A stretch of DNA of 64,000 bases, taken from Oscarella lobularis. Lineage: Eukaryota > Porifera > Homoscleromorpha > Homosclerophorida > Oscarellidae. The notes under the pieces are model-generated. The model made no database searches and was not told where the DNA came from. It saw nothing but the letters and a program-made list of their open reading frames with translations. Position numbers and translations under genes: made by a program. This document shows positions 21,097 through 31,325 of the stretch, piece after piece (the stretch's first letter is position 1; each line of letters starts with the position of its first letter). Location: the NCBI RefSeq assembly GCF_947507565.1, contig NC_089191.1, positions 1,426,001 to 1,490,000 on the forward strand, given 5' to 3'.

Positions 21097-21715
21097 GAAT
21101 AGTTTTCTTCCTACGTCATGTTGTTAGCGTCATGGTCACGCGAACCAATCAGCGTCGAGAAGTCCAAAAGCTGCTGACTCGCCTCTGATTGGCTAGAGCT
21201 ACGTCATCGAATCGGTTGGGTCTAGCGTGATGTTGAGCTACGCGGCTTGCCCGTATGTAAGCGCGCGTTAGCTCAACTCAGGCTAGACCTTCGAGCCTAG
21301 CCCTCCCCCAGAACGTCCGCCTCGGAGGTACGGTCATCGCCCAAGAGAGAAGCTTCGAGCCCCGTTGCGCTCGAGGACGAGCTCTTCTTGAGGCGGCGGA
21401 AATGTAGCGAGGAGACCCGTTCGGCTCCTCCGCGTTGGCACGAATGAGTACGAGCATGCGTCGTAGGGCATGCCAAAGCACTACTAATTTGCACCATAAA
21501 AGGCGCGTAGGCCACAAAGGAGACAATTGTTCTACGTGGGAAGTCGTTAGAAAGGTAGTCGTACAAGTAGGTGGACAGACGCCTACCGGTCTATATAGGA
21601 GAATGTTTTAGTCTTATCCTGTGTGTGTGACTGTGATGACTACACTAAACATACGACAAAATCGACAACAAAGAAACATACAACAAACAACGGTCCGACA
21701 TTCAACATTTTTTCA
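21097..21715. other. No gene; hairpin-rich sequence related to the palindromes
   Basis: Segments near 21230-21300 contain a 'gttgagcta...tagctcaac' inverted pair and a terminal 'ttcgagcctag', similar in plan to the ends of the 634-bp palindrome at 24806-25439 (subterminal hairpin, then TTCGAGCCTA). This suggests a related element. Open frames on the minus strand (21278-21566) show no domains. Confidence 0.4.
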
Positions 21716-22500
21716 TTATAAGAGCAAAAAGAAATCGCGAAACTCCTTGATCATCTCATCCCTTACTATCCTTGAATGAAGGGCAGAGCGGGTGTTTACT
21801 TCTATGTCCTGGTCTGCATAGAATTTGTCACAATCCGCAATGACATCGCGCTGTTTTTCTGGTGGTGGATGGTTGAGACTAAATGTAAAAAATTGCGTAC
21901 ACAATTGAAGATCAATCCCGACTGAGTTGTACCAGTATTGGGCTAAATACTTCAATGCCAAACGAGATTTCTCCGTTATTTTCAAACCCTCCAAATGTGA
22001 TAATATCACTGCCAAATGCAAATTTAAAAATCGTCAAAAACGATTTTAAAAATGGTCCAACACAATTTTAAATACGTCCAAGACTATTTAAAAATAGTCC
22101 AAGACAATTTAAAAACTTAGAAACGCAAACTAGCTAATGTAGAAGTATAATATGAAAAGAGATAATAAATATACTAAAAGCGTAAATTACAAGGACATAC
22201 GTGATGCCGCTTCTTCCTTAAAATTTCCTTTAGAGAAATAAAAGTCAATGTTTAGATAAGTATCAAAATTTTCTTCTTACGTCCTTCCAGACTTTTGATA
22301 TGCGCAACTTGAAAGAAAAGGATTAATCCAGTCTCAATAAAGGTACTAAAACTTAGTCTTTGCTTTTAGGGCGTCCTCCGGATCGAGTGCAATTGCTGGT
22401 GAGAAAACGATTAAAACAATTCACGCAGTTTTAATTAACATTAAATTGGATTTTACCCTGTGCAGCATCTACGTGCGGTGATGGTGGCGCTAGCGGAAGG
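21716..22500 (-). repeat. Family X, copy C (three copies in window; possible spliced gene)
   Basis: The minus-strand frame 22021-21716 (101 codons, with 'YNSVGIDLQLCTQFFTF') is homologous to degenerate sequence at 59480-59690 and 60700-60900. The following AT-rich 480 bp (22021-22500) matches 59696-60190 closely, including possible splice signals on the minus strand ('gtaaaatcc' to 'tctcaccag') and a Gly/Asp-coding GGTGATGGTGGC block on the + strand. Conservation of both the coding-like and intron-like parts suggests a duplicated multi-exon gene or element. I do not recognise the protein. Confidence 0.45.
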
Positions 22501-22639
22501 GACGGTGATGGTGGCGCTAGCGGAGACGCTAGAGACGGTGATGGTGGCGCTAGCGGAGACGGTGGCTGTGGTGTTTCTAGTGAGAATTAGAACCAATTAC
22601 GCCTTTGATATCTTAGCGTCAGATAGCGTAGAACTCAGA

Positions 22640-23210
22640 GCGATTTCCATTGAGACGTCTTGCGATGAGAGCTTAGGTGTGGGATTTATGGGCCAACCCT
22701 AGTTTTGTTGTGTTACGACTTCGTCAGTGCCAGTGAATCGTTTCAAACAAATTTTGTAGTGTACATATGCTTCTGATGTGTAAATTTAAATTTTAGAGTC
22801 AATACTGTTCTTAGTTCGAACTCATTAGAAAAGTGTGGCTTTTTCGTTAAAACTTCGCAGACTTCAAATTCGCGAAGACTTCCCATGAATAGAGCGGGAT
22901 TCACGTGAAGTGTTACTAGTAGGTGTTGCCAGGGACGGGTTATTAGGGGGGTATTCTAGAGGGTTCAGTATACTTAGAGAGGGTCTCATTCAATTATTCC
23001 GGGTTTTAGAGAAGCAAGAGGGTCCCTTAGGTTCCTTTGGATTTGTTCACGTCACATGCTATTATTTGTCATGCGAGTGAGGGTCCTTTTTTGAGAGGCA
23101 TAAGACTAGTAGATTCCGATAGCGTTTTTGTAATTGTATTTGAATGTAATACTCCAAAGGTTCCCTATCGATGGCGGATTGCAGGAAAAGATCACACGTA
23201 GGGTTAAAGA
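22640..23210 (+). repeat. Long dispersed direct repeat, second copy at 23868-24480
   Basis: From 'cagagcgatttccattgag' to 'gcggattgcagga', the order of blocks matches 23868-24475 in the same orientation: 'gaatcgtttca', 'actcattagaaaagtg', 'gcgaagacttccc', 'gaatagagcgggattcacgt', 'gttgccaggg', 'agagagggtct', 'ttccctatc'. Identity is perhaps 75-85 percent with indels. It is probably a nonautonomous element or LTR-like unit; no coding signature. Confidence 0.7.
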
Positions 23211-23270
23211 GAGAATGCACAGAGGCAAATTTGGCTCAGCCGCGGTATTCACCACGAACCTCAGGGTGTG

Positions 23271-23936
23271 TCAAGTAATATGCCTAAAGTTTATGGCTGT
23301 GAATGGAAAAACAAGAGAAGGGAGACACCTCCATTGGTGTTTGTGTTTGTGCTTACGCACTGAGAGTGAAAATTGTATATTGGCCTTTCTTTTTTGTGGC
23401 CGCGGGAATGTCGGGGATTGACGTGTCTTGCGGACGAAATGGATTGATTTTGAGAGTGCAGGTCTTCCCCCGTGGAGTATGACCTGTTTGCAAATATTTT
23501 TGTGTTCCGCGAGACGCATCTCCGCAATCGTCAGCGCTGCGCACGTCTGTACGTGGAACGGCGCGAGGTCGAGAATATTTTCCCGATCCTTCTCGCTTGG
23601 CTCCGGCCTCGACGCGGCGAGCGGCGCCAACGGCGGTTGTGGACGCTGCGATGGTGATCCGTCGTTGTCCGATTTATCGTTGAGGTACTTTTGGATTTTT
23701 CTCTCGAGGAGATGATCCAGAAGTGCCCCAAAGTTCCAACGTTTAACAAATTTGTCTAAAGCATCGTCACTCGACGGTGCAAGAGTCTTCTCTTTTGTTG
23801 GATCATTCGATTCCCCTTGAGGCGTCCTCGAGCAGGCTATCCTCATGCATCGCGATGCACTCGAGTGCTCAGAGCGATGTCCATCGAGTCGTCGTCTTGC
23901 GACGAGAGCTTCGCTGTGGGATTCATGGGAAAACAC
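23271..23936 (-). CDS. 221-codon open frame of unknown function, repeat-associated
   Basis: The frame is open from 23936 to 23271. Its middle ('ALDKFVKRWNFGALLDHLLE' then a Lys/Asn/Asp stretch, then a Pro/Gln/Ser-rich linker, then a Glu/Asp-rich segment) has the composition of a real protein. The carboxy end falls in the dispersed repeat shared with 19618-19787. The short segment at 60207-60434 (-) has a similar pattern (Pro-rich run, then 'RILSKFIVDYLRDW'), so this may be the first exon of family X. No known domain. Confidence 0.35.
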   Translation of the reverse strand: MFSHESHSEALVARRRLDGHRSEHSSASRCMRIACSRTPQGESNDPTKEKTLAPSSDDALDKFVKRWNFGALLDHLLERKIQKYLNDKSDNDGSPSQRPQPPLAPLAASRPEPSEKDRENILDLAPFHVQTCAALTIAEMRLAEHKNICKQVILHGGRPALSKSIHFVRKTRQSPTFPRPQKRKANIQFSLSVRKHKHKHQWRCLPSLVFPFTAINFRHIT

Positions 23937-24480
23937 TAGTTTTGTCGTGTTACAACTTCGTTAGTGCCATTGAATCGTTTCACACAAATTTCGTCGTTTA
24001 CATACGTTTTCTGATGTGCAAATTTCAATTTTTGGCTCAGTACGCATCTTGGACGCCGTTGTTCGCCCCAACTCATTAGAAAAGTGGCTTCGTCGGCAGA
24101 ATTTCGCAGCCGAATTCGCGAAGACTTCCCGTGAATAGAGCGGGATTCACGTAAAGTGCTTCTAGTAGAGGTTGCCAGGGGCGGGGTCTGTGAGAACGCG
24201 AGGATCCGTCTACCTTTTACGGGCAGGTTATTGAGGTATTCTAGAGGGTCCGGTATAGTTAGAGAGGGTCTTTTTCAATTATTCGGACATTACGAAAAGG
24301 CGGGTTCCTTAGGTTCCTAGGGATTAGTTTGCGTTACGTGCCTTTATTAATCATGTACGTGAGGGGCCTTTTTGAGCGGCATGAGACCAATTGATTCCGA
24401 GAGTGTTTTTAATGTGTTCGAATGTTCTACTTCAAATGTTCCCTATCAATTGCGGATTGCAGGACACAGATCACGCTTTG
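23868..24480 (+). repeat. Long dispersed direct repeat, second copy
   Basis: This is the partner of 22640-23210. It carries an extra ~45-bp stretch ('ctgtgagaacgcgaggatcc' and following) not present in the first copy. The following 24481-24805 contains nothing I recognise. Confidence 0.65.
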
Positions 24481-24805
24481 GCAGGGGGTTTGATCGTTAG
24501 CGCACTAGGCCTCGGTGACCACTTCCAAAAACAAACGTTTCTCCGCAGTCGCCTATCATTTTAAGTCCATGTATGTGTTCGTCGATAAAGCGACCACTGT
24601 TGTTGGCTGCAGACCTGTCTGCGCAGCTTCTTAGCTATCGAACGCGACCACCCGAAAAAACGCCTCTTTTCTCGTGATTGCGATTGACACTTATGGATGT
24701 CCGTAAGAATACATGTTCGTTATACCATGAAGCTTTTGACCGTGACTCGTGGCGCCTTTCGTTTTTTTTTCATACAGAATCAGGCGAAGGAATCCATCCA
24801 AGTAC

Positions 24806-25439
24806 TAGGCTCGAAGGTCCAGCCTGTTGTACGGCCTAGCGCGCGCAGCGCTCTAGTCCTCCCAACAGGCTGGACAACACTAGTTCGCCGGAAGTTGGTC
24901 GACCAATCAGAGACCAATCAGCAGCATTCCAACTGCTCGTCTCTGATTCGCTGACGACCTTAATGTGATTTAGGCTTTACGTTCCCGACCCTAACGAAGT
25001 AACGAAGTTACGCTGACTACGCGACGCCCCAAGTCGCTCAGGCGTGCCGAAGGGGCTCTCTTCCTTAGCGAAACAACCGATCGGACGTCAGATAAGTGAT
25101 ATACACACTATTTGTAATGGACTCGATACTTTGCGAGGAATTTTCGGACTTTTCGCAAAGTATCGAGTCCATATATCACTTATCTGACGTACGATCGGTT
25201 GTTTCGCTAAGGAAGAGAGCCCCTTCGGCACGCCTGAGCGACTTGGGGCGTCGCGTAGTCAGCGTAACTTCGTTACTTCGTTAGGGTCGGGAACGTCACG
25301 GCTAAGGTCGTCAGCGAATCAGAGACGAGCAGTTGGAATGCTGCTGACTGGTCTCTGGTCGACCAAGTTCCGGCTAACTAGTGTTGTCCAGCCTGTTGGG
25401 AGGAGCTAGGACGTACAACCGGCTGGACTTTCGAGCCTA
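24806..25439. repeat. 634-bp near-perfect palindrome
   Basis: The left half from 'TAGGCTCGAAGGTCCAGCC' is mirrored by the right half ending in 'GGCTGGACTTTCGAGCCTA'. The arms are about 300 bp and match over nearly their whole length. The centre is near 25142 with a short loop around 'aggaattttcggacttt'. Each arm also holds its own inverted pair (GTCCAGCC ... GGCTGGAC), so the ends could form cruciform-within-cruciform structures. The left arm has an extra ~16-bp GCGCGC stretch and about a dozen mismatches. AAGTAC lies immediately left of the palindrome and again 3 bp beyond the right end, a possible imperfect target duplication. Confidence 0.92.
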
Positions 25440-27324
25440 TCAAAGTACATGTTGCCGCTAGAGTCGCACAGATGAAGCGTAATCATCTCGATCTAACGCC
25501 TACCGTCCTCACTCCGTCTTCCAATCAACGGCGCCCGAGTGGGGAAAGCGCTAGGCAGCTTCGAGACGTCGTCCCACCCCCGTTTCAAAGAAGAGACTCT
25601 TTCCTTGAAGCCCTGGACGCGGGAGGAAGATCTCAAGCTCTTTGCGACGCTCTCACGCGTTTCGCCTCAGGCCTGGCCACTTGATAATTAAAGGCTACCC
25701 ATTTGGCAGACGGAGGCAGATGAGTTCAAGGAGAACAAGTCCTCGCCTCGATCTGGTAGCAAGTGCTTTTCGTGGATTTATATTTTCTCATATTTTGAAA
25801 ACGCCGGCCTGCATGGGGCGTGTCCATCGCTATTTGTGAAATGTCTACTCGTCGCCGACGGAAGCGTTTGTTTCCTTGAGAGAAGAGTCTGTCGCGATGA
25901 GCTCGCAAGCATGTCTGACGGAGTCATTAACGACCTCACGTCGCAGTCAGACGTCTCGAGAAGAAAGTAATATTTCTTTTCCTTATGCATCGTAGAGCGG
26001 GCACGTTGGCATAATATTTAATTTAATTATAAACTGTAATTCTTTGGTCTTTTGCGGATTAACTTCCTGGACCGCTGCTACGGCGTTGTCTAAGCTTTCT
26101 GTCACCAAAGGCTTTGTCCCAACCAGCATCCAAGCAGAGCGAAATTTGCAGGCGGCAGGGGTTCAAACGTGATTGTCGAGCTTGCTAAATATATTGGACT
26201 TCCAGAGGCAGAAAGCTCTCGCCCATCTCGATTGCCCTTGGAACGCATGCCGACAGGGGACATAGAATGCCAGATAAATTTTTCTACGTAGTATAATCGC
26301 TTTATATTCAGATTCCGCCCTGCCCTCCGGATTACCAATCATGGGAAAACAGAATGTATCACAGTTTTGGCAAACGGTGGGATTGCCTTTCGAAGCAATA
26401 TGTATCAACTAGAGATTTCAACAACTTATTATGCTCGACCACCTTCATACAGATTTACATTTCAATACCTTCATGTCAAACAATTCTGTTGGTGGGATGA
26501 GAAGTGGCCAAGCCCGTTTATTAATAGGCGTAGACAAGTTGATTAGAGCATCGATCGGCTCTCCTTCTTCGCCACTCTCATATATCATCCTCACACGGCA
26601 GCGGTGCAGAAGAATATGAAGCACGGGGAAGCAGGGGGTATGACGTAGTCAATTTCGTCAAGGACCCACAGAAGTATGGCCAAACGAACCCGGCTTGAAG
26701 CGTTAGTTAGCTGTGGCCATCACCTAAAACGGACCGAATGTTCGCAAAGGACATAGCAAATTGGGCTCCACGAGCTATGGCCTTATACGTTTAGCAAAGA
26801 TTGCGATGGACAGAAATTTCATAGCAAAAGGCACCGAAGGCCGCAGGGCTGTCTTACACGCGGTAAACAAAGTATCGTTAAAGAGTACGCAAGCACTCGA
26901 ACTGATCTTGAACTATTTCTATTGGCCAAAGAAACTTGTCATTATGTTCAGGTACTCCAGAAAGAGTCGTCAAGCGCAGAAAAAATCTTTTAAAAGGGCG
27001 TGGCAGCCTAGTGTCTTATGAGCGAACCTACGGAGGGGCATATGCTTCCATACTTGCTATAGCGTCGTGTACGAAAAGAATCCACGGGGCACAACCACCT
27101 CACAAAATAAGAAAAGAAACAAAAAGCAAGTAAAAGTAAGCTCTCGCTCCTTAAATAGCCGAGAAAGGAAAAACGGAAGGGAAGAGCGATCATCAAAAGC
27201 GACGATGAAGACAAAGAGGAAAGAACGGAATCAACCTACTCGAACGAAGAGGTTCCTCGCAGAAACGATGGAGGACGACGGAATCAGCAAAATGGTTGAC
27301 GAATTGGTCTTCAGCTACAAAAGA
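25440..27324. other. No recognisable gene
   Basis: Open frames occur on both strands (for example + 27067-27339, very rich in Lys, Arg, Thr, Ser and Glu), without recognised domains. 26640-26830 can be translated into short peptide-like matches to several families, none long enough to trust. No tandem repeats or strong palindromes seen. Confidence 0.3.
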
Positions 27325-28030
27325 CGCGCAGAACTTTAATTAGTACAAGAACACATTTGTATTCCCGTCGAAGACGGTACACAGCTGCTCAGGAAGACGT
27401 TCGATATCTAACCGAACTGAATGCTGTTTGTACCACAGTTCTACTATGAACATTACACATCCAACAATTAAACAGAAAAATTTTTGAACTACTCTCCGAG
27501 TCACTGTGGTGGCCCAGGTGCGATCTGGGCCTCTTCGGGACGCGTACCCTGGCCACACCAGCAGAGAGGTTCCCTTTGCTGATGTGGTTTGGGGATATTA
27601 CAAAACAGGCGCAGAGTTTTAATTAATATGCAAACACATTCATATACCCGTCGACGACGGGTACACGTTGCTGTGCTATGTGGACATCTCGGGTACGGGT
27701 ACCCAGGCCCACCCAGGCCACGCCAGCAAACAGGTTATCTCTGCTGACGTGATCGGGGGATAATACAAAACACGCGCAGAAGTTTAATTAGTACGGGAAC
27801 AAATTTATATACCCGTCGATGACGGCACACGGCTACTCAGGAAGACGTTCAATATCAACCTCCGAGTCACTGTGGCGGCCCGGGTGCGATCTGGGCCTCT
27901 TGGGGACGGGTAGCCAGGCCACACTAGTGGAGAGGTTCTCTCTGCTGATGTGGTGTGGGAATATTGCAACAAAAGCGCAGAAATTTAATTGTTATGTAAA
28001 CACATCTATACACCCGTCCACGACGGGTTT
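27325..28030 (+). repeat. Tandem array of about 160-280-bp units
   Basis: The motif 'gcgcagaa..tttaattagta', then an acccgtcgangacgg motif and 'gaagacgttc', then 'cgagtcactgtggnggccc' and 'ctgctgatgtgg', recurs from about 27328, 27611, 27775 and 27976. Internal deletions make unit lengths unequal. No coding signature. Confidence 0.75.
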
Positions 28031-29132
28031 TAAAGTACGTTCACTCATTATATGTCCCGTGGGAAAAAAGGCGGTCCTAGGGAAGGTACCTAGGCGGTGC
28101 GTACGTAATTGAGTGAGCAATAGTATACGCAACAAGAGGCGAAATTATGTAGTTCGTCGCATGTGCTTGTAAAATGGAGAAACGAGTGCAAGCTCGCTTG
28201 GCTGAAATCCCTGGCCCAAGTTTTGACCTAAACAGCGACCTGGCTGCGCCGCCGCCCCGCAAACGGCCAAATAATTACAGGCGATGGTTAAAAGACGTTG
28301 CCCTAAACTTGCACAATTATTTCTACAAAGAGAAGCAACTAGAAGAGCCCAAGTGGAGCTCGTCCAATTGGAGCGGCAACAAGGTGTTCCTTTTGTAGAC
28401 TGCACAAAGGACACACTGTTTTCATTAAACAGAGTGAGCCTGGCTGCGGGGCAATGTGGCAGCGTAGCAGTGTGGCAGCCTACTGAATGACAGAAAAAGC
28501 AGTTGGATGAGCTATTCGAGCAGTACAACACTGAATGATGATGGACAGGTCTAAGAGACCCGACACAGATCTGGTAGTGGCAGCGAGTTATGTGTGCAGT
28601 GTGCTCCACAAAAACTGCATATAAAATTAACCTCAAAAGCTCCAGCTTTCGATTGAGAGCGCGCTCGCGGTTAGCTTTAGTAAAAGCAAAGATTGCTCTG
28701 AGGTATGCACCGTGTAGTGGACCATCAACGTGGCTTAATTAACAGGTGTAAATAAAGAGAGCGCACACCGTGATGCAGGCACCAAAAGTCTACACATGTT
28801 CATTTGCTCAACGACCGCTTTGAGCACGCAGTACACATTATTCGCACCCTAGTAATGCATTTCTTGCCTTAACTTGCTACGAATTTGTTCTTACAACTTT
28901 CCGAGCGAGATGAACGCCGCCAATTTATGTGTTGGTGTAGTAGCGGACAGCGGCTAGAAGTGACATCAATAAATAACGTAAATAATAAAAAATACAAAAT
29001 GTCTTTTAATGAAAATGATTGCTAATACTTGCTTTCTTTTTTACTCTATTCAAGAAATGAAGATGAGTACGAGAGAGAGAATGAGAATTCAAATATTTCT
29101 CGTCTGTTTTCTACATATCGAAAAAGTCCGTT
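28031..29132. other. No recognisable gene
   Basis: A + frame at 28174-28398 and an overlapping + frame at 28284-28490 have charged, Gln-rich composition ending near 28535 and could be a decayed coiled-coil segment. The minus-strand frame 28145-28636 looks like its shadow. The remainder is AT-rich with no signal. Confidence 0.3.
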
Positions 29133-29138
29133 AGAAGG

Positions 29139-29340
29139 TATGGAATGATAAATCGGAAAAAATTCGCAACAAAAAAAATTATATGCGCAACGAAAAATTT
29201 GTATGCGCAACGAAAACATTATATGCGCAACAAAAAAAATATATGCGCAACAAAAAAAATTATATGCGCAACGAAAAATTTGTATGCGCAACGAAAACAT
29301 TATATTCGCAACGAAAAAAATATATGCGCAACGACCGCGC
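29139..29340 (+). repeat. Left terminal inverted repeat with 21-22-bp subrepeats
   Basis: It starts TATGGAATGATAAATCGG, then has about nine units of (T)ATGCGCAAC followed by an A-rich spacer (AAAAAAATTAT, GAAAAATTTGT, GAAAACATTAT in rotation). The three-unit pattern appears twice, so the arm itself has an internal ~65-bp duplication that the right arm lacks. Confidence 0.88.
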
Positions 29341-29423
29341 CTAAACATCTCTGCAATGGACGATACATTAGCAGAACGGCTGCACAACTGGCGTCAAACT
29401 GTCAAAGCCGTGCTTTTTTGTAT

Positions 29424-30985
29424 CTACTGATGTCCATTAATTAATAAGAAAGAGAATGCCAGTGCCCGCTCATAAATAGTTATTCCTTGATTACCGTCGT
29501 CGGCTAAAGGATCGACATTTTGTTCTAGAAGTCTCAGCTGCTCATCATTCAGTACTGCAGTCGTCAATGGAACAGTTACTGCACCACCGTCCGCGGCAAA
29601 AGAAATGTCGCCACTGTCGTCATCACTTCCGTCGTCATCGCGCCCAAAATCTTCCTGCTCATCGTCGGCCAGAGGCACGTCCCCTCTGAATACGGAAGTC
29701 ATGAATAGCCTCAATGGACTGAATCCTCTCTCCGTCCGTAGTGGGTGGTTATTCCACTGGCCTACAAATTCTTCAAGGATTTGATTAATCCTCGGCAAGA
29801 AGACGTAGTGTAGAATAAAAAGGTGATGTTCGTTGTAGCGATCAAAAAGACGAGCGTCTTCTAGGTAGAAAAAACGTCTCTCATCATTCTTCCAACTGTC
29901 GAGTTGACGTCGCGCCAAAGTCGTTCTATCCTCTGATTATGAACAGATTTGCCGGTTATGTGGCTTCCACGACCTGCTCCTCGCTGCTCCACCATATATC
30001 GTGCGACTCCAACATTTTCAAGGCCATGGTCAGATCTTACACGCGAAGGAAGTCCAAATTGAGCAACGCCTTCTTCAAAACAGCGAAGAACTGTTGCCGC
30101 TCTGTTGTTGACGTTGCACCGAAGGTATACAATAGTCCTCGAAAAGCGGTCGATTCCGCCATGTATCACAAAGCGCCACGGGTCAATTAATTTATGATTT
30201 CCGTCGATGTGCCTATTAAAAAATCAGCGTCATCTGATAATAGTGCATTGTGGAGTTATTTACCATAAAGAATTTGCAGCTGGAACTCGATAAATACGAC
30301 GAAAATGCACCTGCCGTCTTCGCAGGGCTCTTCCAACCAGATCTACCCTGATTAGCGACTGCCTCACTCTTCGATATTGAACACGAATATCCCTTGCTCG
30401 CAGGGCGCCCATGACCATCGATTCTCCGACACGGTCATTGATTGCGATGATGCTACTGACGAGTGCGTCGAGATCGTTGTCAGATATGCCGCTGAAATCT
30501 TGTATGGCAAGCTCCTGACGGCGGTTGTAAATGGTTCTCACACTGACACCAAAAAAAGCAGCTATTTGCGTCCACGAATAACCCATGAGCCACAGAGTCT
30601 CCAATTGATCTCGTCTAATCAGCACAGCCGGTCGTCCTCGCCCACTAGTGCTACAAACTGTTGGAGGTCGGAAAGGCTCTGAAGATCTTTCTCCAGGTTG
30701 CTGCAGAGAAGGCATACTCGACAAACGCCGAAGAATGTCATTGAGAAGTCGTAAAAGCGTTTCGAGATCGTCTAACAAAAGCTGCTCGTGTCTTGTTACA
30801 TTAGGTTGAGCTGAAAGAACGTCATCTGCTCGCGAGAGGAAGGTTGACGTTGCTCGTCGATATATTGTTCCTCTTCGTAGGAGGAACTCCGCCAAATTGC
30901 AGTCTGACGACGCCGCAACTTCGTGACGGGATATTAACGTGAAGAACGACTCCATTTCTCCAACAAATTGAGCAAAGTCGGACAT
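29424..30985 (-). pseudogene. rve-type integrase/transposase, one homopolymer frameshift
   Basis: Exon 1 is 30985-30264, the intron 30263-30213 (51 bp, GT-AG), exon 2 30212-29424. Exon 1 begins MSDFAQF and carries a helix-turn-helix ('LWLMGYSWTQIAAFFGVSVR') near residue 135, then a linker. Exon 2 carries the integrase core: Asp in 'HIDGNHKL', Asp in '[10 protein letters not shown]', Glu in '[10 protein letters not shown]', then the family's 'HYVFLPRIN' and 'WNNHPLRTE' motifs and an acidic tail. This is the integrase-core family often seen as multicopy genes in fish and invertebrates (PTHR46791, from memory). The frame is lost only at a run of six A at 29869-29874, where the family pattern calls for seven. 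It could be a sequencing error. Expected product about 500 residues, DNA cleavage and joining for the surrounding element. Confidence 0.85.
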
Positions 30986-31130
30986 GTTAGATTTTTCCGC
31001 GCACGCGCACTATACCATTTCGTATTACGCGTAGTCGAAAAACGTTTAACATGACAGCAAAAAAGAATTTGTTTATGTTATTGTTTGCTTCGATTCGCCA
31101 TTGACAAAAAAGGAAGAAAAAACGCTGACC

Positions 31131-31290
31131 CTTCTTAAAACAGGGAAGGAAGACATATACTGTACCCTTCTTAAAACAGGGAAAGAAGACAAATACTGTA
31201 CCCTTCTTAAAACAGGGAAAGAAAACAAAAAATGTACCCTTCTTAAAACAAGGAAATAAAACAAAAAATGGACCCTTCAAAGGAGGGAAA
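31131..31290 (-). repeat. 36-bp tandem repeat, about 4.5 units
   Basis: The unit 'cccttcttaaaacagggaaa' + 'gaagacaaatactgta' repeats with drift toward A-rich versions. It lies in the 341-bp gap between the HECT gene's stop and the integrase start, so it may sit in the promoter of the integrase or the 3' region of the HECT gene. On the minus strand the frames read through it, but I see no reason to think it is coding. Confidence 0.85.
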
Positions 31291-31325
31291 ATTTACCGGT
31301 TTTTATTGAAAGCACTTAGCCAAGC

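Noticed and set aside
26640-26830. FtsH/AAA protease-like peptide
   Set aside because: A 17-residue resemblance in one frame without Walker motifs or HExxH nearby; too short to support.
28145-28636. 163-codon minus-strand frame
   Set aside because: Cys/His composition without spacing of a zinc finger; it mirrors a charged + strand frame and looks like its shadow.
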